DNA of 64,000 bases from Sphingobacterium sp. JB170. GTDB lineage: Bacteria; Bacteroidota; Bacteroidia; Sphingobacteriales; Sphingobacteriaceae. The translations under genes and the position numbers were made by a program. The DNA is taken from positions 31,738 to 95,737 of the forward strand of contig NZ_FUKU01000042.1 of NCBI RefSeq assembly GCF_900163865.1. Reading direction: 5' to 3'. This document shows, one piece after another, positions 1 through 8,924 of the stretch. Each line of letters begins with the position of its first letter. Within the stretch, counting starts at the first letter, position 1. The notes beneath the pieces are model-generated. The model was not told where the DNA came from. It did not search any database and saw only the letters and a list, made by a program, of their open reading frames with translations.

Positions 1-365
1 AGCTTACCTCTACGACTCCAGTCAGGGAGCTCATCCACGCGGAATGAAATGCGCATTGTGTTCCCACGCACAAAAGCAATAATTCCATCAATCCGATCAT
101 ACTCTGGATCATGATTAGAGAATAAGGACACCGGCATACCGAAACGGAATTTATCTCCCTCTTGAAGATTATTAACTTTATTCACGCTAATGGTTAAATA
201 ATCACCTCGTCCCAGCTCACTCTCCCCAATAGAAATTGGAAACCAGGTCATCCCCTGCGCGCGGCGCTCCTGCAACGAGCTTTTTAATAAAAGGGTTTCA
301 TACTGCGCTCGATCGTAATGCTGCTCCTGATCTAATAGAGAGGTAAGTTCTTCGAAATATTCCAT
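1..365 (-). CDS. Superfamily I DNA/RNA helicase (IGHMBP2/Upf1-like), N-terminal part
   Basis: The open frame runs leftward from an ATG at 365 off the window edge, giving about 121 residues. The start MEYFEELTSLLDQEQ, then ERRAQGMTWFPISI and LGRGDYLTISV, matches the N-terminal region of Bacteroidetes AAA-type superfamily I helicases related to IGHMBP2/SMUBP-2, where a beta-barrel precedes the Walker A motif. The ATPase motifs themselves lie outside the window, so the helicase call rests on N-terminal resemblance. It is the next minus-strand gene after the S24 repressor, 105 nt away, and could be co-transcribed with it. Confidence 0.65.
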   Translation of the reverse strand, partial: MEYFEELTSLLDQEQHYDRAQYETLLLKSSLQERRAQGMTWFPISIGESELGRGDYLTISVNKVNNLQEGDKFRFGMPVSLFSNHDPEYDRIDGIIAFVRGNTMRISFRVDELPDWSRRGK

Positions 366-470
366 ATACTGAATTAACGGCCGCAAAATACTTGATTTTT
401 TAACCAAAACATAATCTAAGCAGCCTTATGGGCACACCAGACGTACAACAAAAGACCCGGAGGTATGTAT

Positions 471-1274
471 CTATTTTGTATTCATCTTACGATCCAATTC
501 TTGGATGGCCCGAAGCACTGTCGATATATCCGAAGGTGATTCGGGAAAAACGTTAGTAGTATAACTGTGAAATTTCCAGATCTCCAAGACTTCATTGATG
601 CCAACTTGGTAAGGCTGGTAAGCAGGGTTTAACGACCGTAGAACAAGGGTACCATCGGCATGAATAGTCACCAATTTAAAAACGAAGTCATCTTGTCTTT
701 TTAAAATAACAATACAGGGCGTATTGGGCTTTATGGAACTCCAGTCGGCAAGGTATTTACCTGTAATATCACTTCCCTCCGGTATAGGAAGCATGGAATC
801 CCCTGTAATTGGAAATATACGATAAGTATCGCCTTTGGGTAAATTTGGCATCGAGTACTTTGGTAAACCGGCAATAAACTCTGGATCTGCATAGCCCGTA
901 GCATAACCGGCCTTCGCCTTTATCGGGACGTACTCTACATGCTCATTGTTTTCTTTATTGACGCTGATAGCCAGCACACGCAGGTTACCTCCTCTTATAT
1001 ACACATCATTGCCCTCCTCGAGCTCGCGCAATTTCAGCTCCCCCAACTTGGACAAGTCTACTTTCAATAATGTATCGACACTAACGGAGAAAAAAAATGA
1101 AAAATTTAAATAATCTTCCGGTTGTGGAGACTTTGTATTTCCAGCTTCAAGAGCAGCTAGCTTAGCCCTTGTCAACCCAAGTTTTGCTGCACTCGCCTCT
1201 TGACTCATCCGCTTGCGCTCACGAAGAAATTTAATATTAGAAGCAAAATATATTTTTTGTTTTTCAGTTTTCAT
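471..1274 (-). CDS. LexA-like transcriptional repressor (XRE HTH + S24 peptidase)
   Basis: This 267-residue protein has an N-terminal XRE-type helix-turn-helix (about residues 8-70) and a C-terminal S24 peptidase fold (about 115-240). Visible catalytic features are Ser160 in ITGDSM, Lys200 in FVFKLV, and an Ala122-Gly123 pair in KAGYATGY that fits the autocleavage site of LexA/UmuD-type proteins. The 40-residue Ser-Lys spacing is normal for the family. It diverges from imuA-imuB-dnaE2 across a short gap holding a palindrome, so it is probably a DNA-damage-responsive repressor of that cassette and of itself. The damage-sensing role is inferred from family and position. It is not canonical LexA, because its HTH is of XRE type. 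Confidence 0.88.
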   Translation of the reverse strand: MKTEKQKIYFASNIKFLRERKRMSQEASAAKLGLTRAKLAALEAGNTKSPQPEDYLNFSFFFSVSVDTLLKVDLSKLGELKLRELEEGNDVYIRGGNLRVLAISVNKENNEHVEYVPIKAKAGYATGYADPEFIAGLPKYSMPNLPKGDTYRIFPITGDSMLPIPEGSDITGKYLADWSSIKPNTPCIVILKRQDDFVFKLVTIHADGTLVLRSLNPAYQPYQVGINEVLEIWKFHSYTTNVFPESPSDISTVLRAIQELDRKMNTK

Positions 1275-1296
1275 TTGCTATAATTGATAACACATG

Positions 1297-1317
1297 TTTG
1301 TTATTAATAATAACAAA
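1297..1317. promoter_or_regulatory. Palindromic operator between S24 repressor and imuA
   Basis: A perfect inverted repeat, TTTGTTATT-N3-AATAACAAA, lies 22 nt from the repressor start and 19 nt from the imuA ATG at 1337. No other repeat of this quality is present in the gap. Its position between divergent genes suggests the repressor binds here and blocks both promoters. The palindrome is seen in the sequence; the binding is inferred. Confidence 0.65.
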
Positions 1318-1336
1318 TGTACTTAATTTTTCGGAT

Positions 1337-2092
1337 ATGGTGGGGATAGAAAAAAAAGAAATCATCAAGAAACTGCAGCAAGAGATACTTTCGCTGGAAG
1401 GTTTCAAAAGCGCGACGACAGACTTACAACAAGAAGATATAGGTTTCCAGTTAATGGCGGACGCATTTCCTAGACATACCTTCCCAAAAGGAACAATTCA
1501 TGAATTTATCAGCCAAACAGCCGCATGTGCTACTGCGGTAAGTGGGTTCGTGTCATCCATCTTATCCATATTGATGAATAATGACACACCTTGCCTTTGG
1601 ATTAGCACCAAGCGAAGCTTATTCCCCGCCGGTTTAGGCTACTTCGGTGTTCAACCCGACAAGATCATATTCATCGACATTACAAAAGATAAAGAAGCGT
1701 TGTGGGTAATGGAGCAAGCACTCAAATGCAGCGCCCTCTCGGCGGTAGTAGCGGAACTCAGCGAGGTGTCTTTTACCGAATCGCAACGCCTTCAGCTTGC
1801 TGTCGAAAAAAGTCAGGTAACAGGCTTCTTGCATCGCAGAAAGCCACGTCGCGAAAATACACTTGCCTGCACCGCACGATGGAAGATCACCCCGCTAGCG
1901 AGTTATACAGAGAACGGCTTACCAGGAGTTGGCTTTCCTTTATGGGAGGTAAACCTAGAGAAAATACGAGGAGGAAAACCAAGAAAATGGGCCCTAGGTT
2001 GGCGAGACAACAAATTCATTTCTATTGCCGCAGAACAAGCACCACAACAACGCACATTAAAAAAACAAGCAGTATGCCTAAACGTTTCTTAG
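1337..2092 (+). CDS. imuA: ImuA-like RecA-fold protein of the mutasome
   Basis: This 251-residue protein resembles Bacteroidetes ImuA/SulA-like proteins: RecA-related core strands are seen at CLWISTKRSLFPAGL and KIIFIDITKD, with PKGTIHEFI near the N-terminus. It has no clear Walker A, as is usual for ImuA. An in-frame TTG at 1298 would give 264 residues but lies inside the operator palindrome, so the ATG at 1337 (MVGIEKKEIIKKL) is preferred. It is the first gene of the translesion cassette and overlaps imuB by 19 nt, which suggests translational coupling. In characterised systems ImuA works with ImuB and DnaE2 in damage-induced mutagenesis; here that role is inferred. Confidence 0.82.
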   Translation: MVGIEKKEIIKKLQQEILSLEGFKSATTDLQQEDIGFQLMADAFPRHTFPKGTIHEFISQTAACATAVSGFVSSILSILMNNDTPCLWISTKRSLFPAGLGYFGVQPDKIIFIDITKDKEALWVMEQALKCSALSAVVAELSEVSFTESQRLQLAVEKSQVTGFLHRRKPRRENTLACTARWKITPLASYTENGLPGVGFPLWEVNLEKIRGGKPRKWALGWRDNKFISIAAEQAPQQRTLKKQAVCLNVS

Positions 2093-3570
2093 CGATATGG
2101 TTTCCTTATTTATCCGTAGATAATGTTCTAAAAAAGTCGCCCGATCTTCGTGATAAACCCTTCGTGCTTTGCGCTGCGGAGCAGGGAAAAATGATCATTA
2201 AAGCCGTCAGCACCCGGGCTAGAAAAGAGGGCATCAACGTAGGTGATGTATTGACTAGTGCTAGAGCAATCCTGCCGGAGGTAGCAAGTTTTCAAGACGA
2301 CCCCATTACGACACAAAGGGTCTTAAACGCACTTGCAGAATGGTGCCTTCGCTTTTCGCCAATTGTTGCTGTAACTTCCCCCGATTGCCTACTCCTAGAT
2401 ATCAGCGGATGTACGCATCTATGGGGGGATGAACGCTCTTATATAGAAAGCTTAAAACATAGGCTTGCTCGCGAAGGGTACCAAATACGCGCGGCTATTG
2501 CCGATACAATTGGAGCTGCCTGGGCGCTGGCCCGCTATAGCAGCTCTCCGCTTCCCATAGTAGAGCCCACAAAGCATGCTGAAGCATTAGGCTTGCTTCC
2601 CCCGGTAGCTTTACGCATAGCGCCAGCAACCGTACTGCGCATGCAGAAACTTGGGTTCAAACACATAGGTCAGTTCATGAACATCCCTAGAAGCTCCCTG
2701 CGAAGGCGATTTGGAGAGGACTTATTACAGCGCTTGCATCAAGCATTGGGCAATTACCCGGAGGTTATTACGCCGATAAAACCGGCAGCACCTTATGAAC
2801 AGCGTCTCCCCTGTTTGGAACCGATATGTACTGCTACAGGCATAGCCATAGCCTTGCAAAATCTACTCGAAGAACTTTGCGCAAGACTTCAAAAAGAAGG
2901 TAAAGGTCTGCGCAGCGGCATCTTTAAAGGGCACCGCATCGATGGAAACATACAGCAAATACATATCGGTACTAATAAAGCTTCTCATAATGTAGCACAT
3001 CTTTTTAAATTATTTGAGCTAAAGATTCCAACCATCGAGCCTGCGCTGGGTATTGAATTGTTTGTCTTAGAAGCTTCAATAGTGGAAGATATACAAGATG
3101 CGCAGGAAACTTTATGGGGCGCCCCGAGCGCGTACAGCAAGATCGCTGAGCTCCTTGATAATATAGCAGGGAAGGTAGGTCTATGTGCCATTCGTCGCTA
3201 CCTGCCCGCAGCGCAGCACTGGCCCGAACGCTCGATAAAAACAGCGCATTCGCTTCAAGAGGCACCATCCATTCCTTGGTCGAACAACCTGAATAGGCCA
3301 ATACACCTATTGAGTAAACCCGAACCCATTAAGGTGACCGTACCCCTGCCCGATTACCCACCAATTTTATTCATTCATAAGAAAAAAGTATATAAACTAA
3401 CCAAAGCGGACGGCCCAGAAAGGATCGAGCAAGAATGGTGGATAGAAGATGGAGAAGCCCGAGATTATTACCGGGTAGAAGATGACCAGGGAGCCCGTTA
3501 TTGGCTCTTTCGTCTAGGTCAATATGGACAAGGGGAACCGCAATGGTTCCTGCATGGATTTTTTGCTTAA
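2074..3570 (+). CDS. imuB: ImuB, inactive Y-family polymerase-like mutasome hub
   Basis: This 498-residue protein starts at the ATG at 2074 (MPKRFLAIWFPYLSVDN). An upstream-extended frame to 1702 only runs through imuA in another frame. The fold is Y-family polymerase: palm (about 1-160), an HhH-like fingers/thumb segment near LGFKHIGQFMNIPRSSL, little-finger region to about 330, then an ImuB C-terminal extension. The catalytic acids of active Pol IV/V are absent: the DxxxFYASVE region reads AIWFPYLSVD and the SIDE region reads LLDISG. This fits ImuB, a non-catalytic adaptor linking DnaE2 to the beta clamp. It is 3 nt upstream of dnaE2. Confidence 0.9.
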   Translation: MPKRFLAIWFPYLSVDNVLKKSPDLRDKPFVLCAAEQGKMIIKAVSTRARKEGINVGDVLTSARAILPEVASFQDDPITTQRVLNALAEWCLRFSPIVAVTSPDCLLLDISGCTHLWGDERSYIESLKHRLAREGYQIRAAIADTIGAAWALARYSSSPLPIVEPTKHAEALGLLPPVALRIAPATVLRMQKLGFKHIGQFMNIPRSSLRRRFGEDLLQRLHQALGNYPEVITPIKPAAPYEQRLPCLEPICTATGIAIALQNLLEELCARLQKEGKGLRSGIFKGHRIDGNIQQIHIGTNKASHNVAHLFKLFELKIPTIEPALGIELFVLEASIVEDIQDAQETLWGAPSAYSKIAELLDNIAGKVGLCAIRRYLPAAQHWPERSIKTAHSLQEAPSIPWSNNLNRPIHLLSKPEPIKVTVPLPDYPPILFIHKKKVYKLTKADGPERIEQEWWIEDGEARDYYRVEDDQGARYWLFRLGQYGQGEPQWFLHGFFA

Positions 3571-3573
3571 AAG

Positions 3574-6500
3574 ATGGACTACGTAGAACTACAAGTAACC
3601 AGTAACTTTACCTTTTTGCGTGGCGGTTCTCACCCTGAGGAACTCGTAGAAACTGCTGCCGCTCTTGGGTACAAAGCTATCGCTATTACCGACAGGAATT
3701 CCTTAGCAGGAATCGTCCGTGCCCATCTAGCTGCCAAAAACAAAGATATTCGCTTTATTCCCGCATGTAGATTAGACCTGCTCGATGGTCCCAGCCTCCT
3801 GGCATTCCCAGCAGATAAAATGGCATATAGCAACCTCTCGAGCCTTTTAACAAAGGGGAACCTACGAGCGGAAAAAGGTGCTTGTCATCTCTATAAATCT
3901 GATGTATATGCGCATGCGGCGGGAATTACTTTCATCGTGCTACCACCCGATACCCTAAATAATGATTTTGACTTCGATACGACTTATCTCCAGAGTTTAC
4001 AAGAGTATAAGGAAGCCTTTGGACCTAAACTTTATATTGGCGCAGCATTCCTGTATAGCAGTAATGATCAAAAAAAAATGCACCGCATATGGCAGCTCGA
4101 AGACAAATTCAACATCCCTATTGCGGCACTAAACGATGTACATTACCACAGCCCCGAGCGCCGGCAGCTACAGGATATACTAACCTGTATTCGTGAGAAA
4201 TGCACCGTCGAATCGGCCGGGTTAAAACTGCATGCGAATGCGGAACGTTACTTAAAAGCCCCCAAAGAGATGTACCGAATTTTTCGCCAATACCCCCAGG
4301 CTATAGCAAACAGTTTAGCAATAGCGGATACTTGTAAATTCTCCCTACAGGAGCTTGAATATATTTACCCCGAAGAAATTGTTAACGAAAGCAAGTCTCC
4401 CATAGAAGAGCTAACTATGCTTATCTGGAAAGGTGCTCATCAATATTTCGGAGATTCCATCCCCGAGACACTGCGTGCAACATTGGAACTGGAGCTCGCA
4501 TTTATCAAGAAAAAGAACTACGCCTCTTACTTCCTTACCGTATACGATCTGGTACGTTTCGCGCGGGAACGTGAAATACTATGTCAAGGCCGCGGTTCTG
4601 CAGCCAACTCGGCGGTATGCTACTGCCTGGGAATTACAGCGGTCGATCCCACAAAATTTAAACTTCTCTTCGCCCGGTTCATGAGTGAAGCCAGAAATGA
4701 GCCACCAGATATTGATGTAGATTTCGAACATGAAAGACGGGAAGAGGTCATACAGTATATCTATACTAAATACGGTCGTCACCGAGCTGGCATCGTCGCT
4801 ACGGTAACACAGGTGCACTGGAAAGGGGCTATTCGGGATGTCGGAAAAGCAATGGGACTTTCCGTGGATCTGCTCGATAAACTCTCCAAGTCGGCTTATG
4901 AATTTACCGAGGATTGGTTTTCCAGCAACGAACCTACTACAGATGGCTTTGCTGCTGACGATCTTCATTTAAAAAAGACACTCGAGCTAACGAAAACATA
5001 CATCGGTTTCCCCAGACAGCTTGGCCAGCATACTGGAGGTTTTGTAATAACCCAAAACAACCTTTGGGATCTATGTCCGATTATCAATGCGCGGATGGAA
5101 GATCGCACCAATATCGAGTGGAACAAAGATGATATCGAAGCGCTGGGCTTTCTGAAGATTGACGTACTGGCACTCGGGATGCTCACCTGTATTCGTAAAG
5201 GATTTGAGCTAGCCAAGAAGCATTATAACATCGAACTAACCTTAGCAAACATCAAGCAGGATGACGCTAAAGTCTATCAAATGATTAGCCTTGCGGATAC
5301 CTTAGGCGTATTTCAGATTGAGAGCCGCGCACAAATGTCTATGCTGCCGCGCCTGAAACCTAACAATTTTTATGATCTAGTGATCCAAGTAGCCATTGTG
5401 AGACCCGGTCCGATACAGGGGGGCATGGTACATCCTTACCTAAAAAGACGAAATGACGAAGAGCCCATAGAATACCCCTCTAAAGAACTGCAGAGTATAC
5501 TCTCGCGCACGCTGGGAGTCCCTTTATTTCAGGAACAGGCTATGGAGATCGCTATTGTTGCCGCAGGCTTCACCCCGGCACAAGCCGATGGTTTGCGCCG
5601 AACTATGGCGACTTTCAAAGCTAAAGGAAAGGTCGCCGAGTATAAACGGATGCTTATCCAAGGGATGATAAAAAACGGATATGAAAAAGAATTCTCGGAG
5701 CGCGTATATCGTCAACTCGAAGGTTTTGGTAGTTATGGGTTCCCCGAAAGTCATGCAGCAAGTTTCGCACTACTGGTCTACGTGTCTTCGTGGATAAAAT
5801 GCTACTATCCCGATATCTTCGCCTGTTCGCTACTGAATAGCCAACCAATGGGATTTTACTCGCCGGCACAGATTGTCATCGATGCGCGCAAACATGGCGT
5901 ACAAGTACGTCCGGTGGACATCAACCATTCTCAATGGGATAATACGCTGGAGGAAAAGTCAGGAATGCATCATATTTTACGCTTAGGTTTCCGTCAAGTG
6001 AAATCACTACAACAACAAGAAATAGCACTCTTGTTAAAAGGACGAACAAAGCCTTATCAAACAATAAACGAAGTGTTTCATAACGGCGTACCTATCTCCG
6101 CTATGGAGCGCCTAGCAGATGCTGATGCGTTTGCTTCTATTGGACTCGATCGCCGGCAAGCGCTATGGGCAGTTTCTGCCCTTGCAGACAATCCTACCGG
6201 ACTGTTTGCGGAGCAGCTTTCAGATAGTGCTTTTGAGCAGCAGATCGAGCTACCTTCCATCTCCGTTAAGGAACATGTGATGCAAGATTATGCGTACACA
6301 TCCTTATCACTCAAAGCGCATCCTGTTAGCTTTGCTAGAAAACACCTGCAGAAGCTCCACGTAACGCCCGCAACCCAGCTTAACAGCCTCAAAGATGGGG
6401 ATCTTGTAAAGGTATGTGGCTTAATTACCGTGCGTCAGCGTCCGGGTACGGCCAAAGGTGTGTTATTTATTACGATAGAAGATGAAACAGGGTTTTCGAA

Positions 6501-6783
6501 TCTTGTGGTATGGGGGAAAACATTTGACATATACCGAAAAGTAATTTTGCAATCTCGCTTATTGATGGTTGTTGGAAAGCTACAAATAGAGGGTAAAGTT
6601 CTCCATGTAATTGTACACTCTTGTCACAATATGAACCAGCTCTTACAGCTAGAAAGCATGGAACAAATCAAAGGCACAGCGGATAAAAAGGCACAAAAAG
6701 AACAAAAATTAACCCGCACCATGCACAACCGTTCGAGCAAAAGCGTGCAGACGGAGTTATTTCCATCCAGAGACTTTAAATAA
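3574..6783 (+). CDS. dnaE2: Error-prone DNA polymerase III alpha subunit DnaE2
   Basis: This 1069-residue C-family polymerase has an N-terminal PHP domain (about 1-210), the palm motif PDIDVDF at 378-384 giving catalytic Asp379/Asp381/Asp383 candidates, a third Asp at 530 in KIDVLALGM, helix-hairpin-helix segments (about 760-860) and a C-terminal OB fold (about 945-1025). The first PHP metal motif reads TSNFTFLRG instead of the usual His-Ser-Glu/Asp type, so PHP exonuclease activity looks lost, as is common in DnaE2. As last gene of the imuA-imuB-dnaE2 operon it is expected to perform damage-induced translesion synthesis. It is shorter than replicative DnaE (about 1160 or more) and lacks its extended C-terminus. 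Confidence 0.95.
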   Translation: MDYVELQVTSNFTFLRGGSHPEELVETAAALGYKAIAITDRNSLAGIVRAHLAAKNKDIRFIPACRLDLLDGPSLLAFPADKMAYSNLSSLLTKGNLRAEKGACHLYKSDVYAHAAGITFIVLPPDTLNNDFDFDTTYLQSLQEYKEAFGPKLYIGAAFLYSSNDQKKMHRIWQLEDKFNIPIAALNDVHYHSPERRQLQDILTCIREKCTVESAGLKLHANAERYLKAPKEMYRIFRQYPQAIANSLAIADTCKFSLQELEYIYPEEIVNESKSPIEELTMLIWKGAHQYFGDSIPETLRATLELELAFIKKKNYASYFLTVYDLVRFAREREILCQGRGSAANSAVCYCLGITAVDPTKFKLLFARFMSEARNEPPDIDVDFEHERREEVIQYIYTKYGRHRAGIVATVTQVHWKGAIRDVGKAMGLSVDLLDKLSKSAYEFTEDWFSSNEPTTDGFAADDLHLKKTLELTKTYIGFPRQLGQHTGGFVITQNNLWDLCPIINARMEDRTNIEWNKDDIEALGFLKIDVLALGMLTCIRKGFELAKKHYNIELTLANIKQDDAKVYQMISLADTLGVFQIESRAQMSMLPRLKPNNFYDLVIQVAIVRPGPIQGGMVHPYLKRRNDEEPIEYPSKELQSILSRTLGVPLFQEQAMEIAIVAAGFTPAQADGLRRTMATFKAKGKVAEYKRMLIQGMIKNGYEKEFSERVYRQLEGFGSYGFPESHAASFALLVYVSSWIKCYYPDIFACSLLNSQPMGFYSPAQIVIDARKHGVQVRPVDINHSQWDNTLEEKSGMHHILRLGFRQVKSLQQQEIALLLKGRTKPYQTINEVFHNGVPISAMERLADADAFASIGLDRRQALWAVSALADNPTGLFAEQLSDSAFEQQIELPSISVKEHVMQDYAYTSLSLKAHPVSFARKHLQKLHVTPATQLNSLKDGDLVKVCGLITVRQRPGTAKGVLFITIEDETGFSNLVVWGKTFDIYRKVILQSRLLMVVGKLQIEGKVLHVIVHSCHNMNQLLQLESMEQIKGTADKKAQKEQKLTRTMHNRSSKSVQTELFPSRDFK

Positions 6784-6817
6784 AAAAAGGTAGAGACCAT
6801 CTAAATTGGGCCCTACC
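6782..6817 (-). terminator. Rho-independent terminator of katA
   Basis: Read leftward, GGTAGGGCCC pairs with GGTCTCTACC across a 9-nt loop (one G-U pair and one mismatch), followed by seven U at 6788-6782. It ends katA and sits between two convergent genes. Confidence 0.65.
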
Positions 6818-6840
6818 TAAATCATAATCAACCAATATTT

Positions 6841-8355
6841 TTAGCCTCGCGAAGGTCTTGGCGCCCATTTATCGTACGGCGTCAAATCAAACGCATTAAC
6901 TTCTTCCATAGTAAGCCCTAGCGCAGCAGCTACGCCTTGGCCATATTCTGGATCTGCTTTAAAACAGTTCCTGATATGCCGAATCTGAATGAATTTATCG
7001 GCTCCACCTACCTGTGCAGCAGTATTATCAAACAACAACTGCGCTTTTCCGTCGGCTTTAATAATACGGAATAAATCACCGGGTTGCGTGAAATAATCTT
7101 CATCATCATCTCTGAAGTTATGTGCATATGCAGTACCCTCCAAATCTAAAGGAGGTTCTTTCGCTTCAGGCTGCTCTTCCCACTGTCCGTAACTATTCGG
7201 GTTGTAATGAATCGTATCTCCATAGTTACCATCAACCCGCATTTGTCCGTCGCGATGGAAAGCATGGTAAGGACATCTCGGCCTATTCACTGGAATTTGG
7301 AAATGGTTCACACCTAAACGGTAGCGCTGTGCATCGCCGTAGGAGAACAGCCGACCCTGAAGCATCTTATCGGGCGAAAAACCGACCCCCGGAACAATGT
7401 TCGTTGGGTTAAATGCTGCCTGCTCGACATCTTGAAAATAGTTTTCCGCATTTTTATTTAATTCAAATTCACCTACGGGGATCAATGGGTAATCCTTTTT
7501 CGACCACACTTTAGTTAAATCGAACGGGTGAAAACGATACGTCTTAGCTTCTTCCTCACTCATAATCTGAACGAACATCTTCCATTTCGGAAAATCCTTA
7601 CGCTCAATAGCATCGAATAAATCTCGTTGCGAAGACTCGCGATCTTGGCCAACCACTAGAGCTGCTTCTTCGTCCGTATAATTCTCTATGCCCTGCTGAG
7701 AAACAAAGTGGAACTTAACCCAGTGCCTAACATTATCTTTATTTATAAAGCTATAAGTATGGCTTCCGAATCCATGCATATTTCTAAAACCTTTCGGAAT
7801 CCCACGATCACTCATTACAATGGTTACTTGGTGTAGCGATTCAGGTAACAACGTCCAAAAATCCCAATTGCTATTTGCATTACGTAAATTCGTTTTAGGA
7901 TCACGTTTCACCGCATGATTTAAATCCGGGAATTTCATAGGGTCACGAAAAAAGAAAACAGGTGTATTATTTCCCACCAAATCCCAAATACCTTCATCGG
8001 TATAATACTTCATCGCAAACCCGCGAATATCACGCTCTGCATCTGCCGCACCACGTTCACCTGCAACAGTAGAGAAACGAGCAAACATTTCAGTCTCTTT
8101 ACCTATGTCACTAAAAATACTTGCTTTGGTATATTGCGTAATATCATGCGTAACCGTGAATGTGCCAAATGCTCCCGATCCCTTCGCATGCATCCTACGT
8201 TCCGGAATAACTTCCCGATCAAAATTTGCCATCTTTTCAAGGAACCAGAAATCTTGCATTAATAAAGGACCACGAGGACCGGCCGTTTGCGAATTCTGAT
8301 TGTCTGGTACTGGTGCACCAGTTTGTCTAGTAAGTTTTGTTTTTTTTTCTTCCAT
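6841..8355 (-). CDS. katA: Monofunctional heme catalase
   Basis: This 504-residue small-subunit catalase converts hydrogen peroxide to water and oxygen in the cytoplasm. The essential distal residues are His56 (RRMHAKGSG) and Asn129 (VGNNTPVFF), and the proximal heme ligand is Tyr339 ([12 protein letters not shown]). Length and the N-terminal [15 protein letters not shown] are typical of clade 3 enzymes. It is transcribed alone, convergent with dnaE2, with a terminator just downstream. I could not identify a convincing OxyR or PerR box upstream, although a 12-bp palindrome lies at 8525-8536. Confidence 0.97.
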   Translation of the reverse strand: MEEKKTKLTRQTGAPVPDNQNSQTAGPRGPLLMQDFWFLEKMANFDREVIPERRMHAKGSGAFGTFTVTHDITQYTKASIFSDIGKETEMFARFSTVAGERGAADAERDIRGFAMKYYTDEGIWDLVGNNTPVFFFRDPMKFPDLNHAVKRDPKTNLRNANSNWDFWTLLPESLHQVTIVMSDRGIPKGFRNMHGFGSHTYSFINKDNVRHWVKFHFVSQQGIENYTDEEAALVVGQDRESSQRDLFDAIERKDFPKWKMFVQIMSEEEAKTYRFHPFDLTKVWSKKDYPLIPVGEFELNKNAENYFQDVEQAAFNPTNIVPGVGFSPDKMLQGRLFSYGDAQRYRLGVNHFQIPVNRPRCPYHAFHRDGQMRVDGNYGDTIHYNPNSYGQWEEQPEAKEPPLDLEGTAYAHNFRDDDEDYFTQPGDLFRIIKADGKAQLLFDNTAAQVGGADKFIQIRHIRNCFKADPEYGQGVAAALGLTMEEVNAFDLTPYDKWAPRPSRG

Positions 8356-8669
8356 TATAAAACTGTTTTCAAAATTTCAATAACACATAATACAATAAGA
8401 CAGGTGGGGATAACAATGAGCGAAATTGGCTACTATTAATTCAAAAAAAAGAACGTAATAATACAAAAAAACCTCTCTATCGATTAACAATATAAGAATT
8501 TCTAACTAAAGTTCAATATTAATTTTGTTTAAACAACTCTATAATATGCGCTAAAAACAAGTAAACAAATTAAAAGTTTTCCTAAAAAAATAAAAGCTTT
8601 CCACTACCCAAGAATTCTGGATATTTTTTATATATTCGTCTAACGAAATACAACAAACGCACCAACAAA
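8356..8669. other. AT-rich divergent intergenic region with a 12-bp palindrome
   Basis: No gene is visible. The stretch is strongly A/T-rich and must hold the katA promoter and that of the small membrane-protein gene. The only clear structure is the perfect palindrome TTGTTTAAACAA at 8525-8536, a candidate operator. Confidence 0.4.
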
Positions 8670-8882
8670 ATGAAAGCGCTCATTATAGTCGTTACCTTGA
8701 TTATTTACAAAGTCATTTGTACCTCAATAGACTTTCATTACAATCCACTCTCCGACGGTTTGCAAATAAAAAACCTGTTAATTGATGTCGTACTGATGAT
8801 ATCCGTTCTGGCAACCGTCCGCTTTGTGGCTAAAAAAATTCAGCACCTATTAGCGGCACGTTCAACATCAAGCGGAAACTAA
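8670..8882 (+). CDS. Small two-helix membrane protein, unknown function
   Basis: This 70-residue frame begins at an ATG at 8670. It has hydrophobic stretches at about 3-17 (ALIIVVTLIIYKVIC) and 38-54 (LIDVVLMISVLATVRFV), then a basic tail (AKKIQHLLAAR). I recognise no family. Its placement in the gap between katA and the lactonase gene with a plausible upstream AT-rich promoter supports it being real, but there is no homology argument, so a chance frame remains possible. Confidence 0.45.
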   Translation: MKALIIVVTLIIYKVICTSIDFHYNPLSDGLQIKNLLIDVVLMISVLATVRFVAKKIQHLLAARSTSSGN

Positions 8883-8924
8883 TGCCGCCTAAAACCAAAT
8901 GCGACATTCCATATATTACTGACC

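Noticed and set aside
1702..2073. In-frame upstream extension of ImuB
   Set aside because: It lies entirely within imuA in another frame, and the encoded residues have no Y-family character. The ATG at 2074 gives the normal ImuB start.
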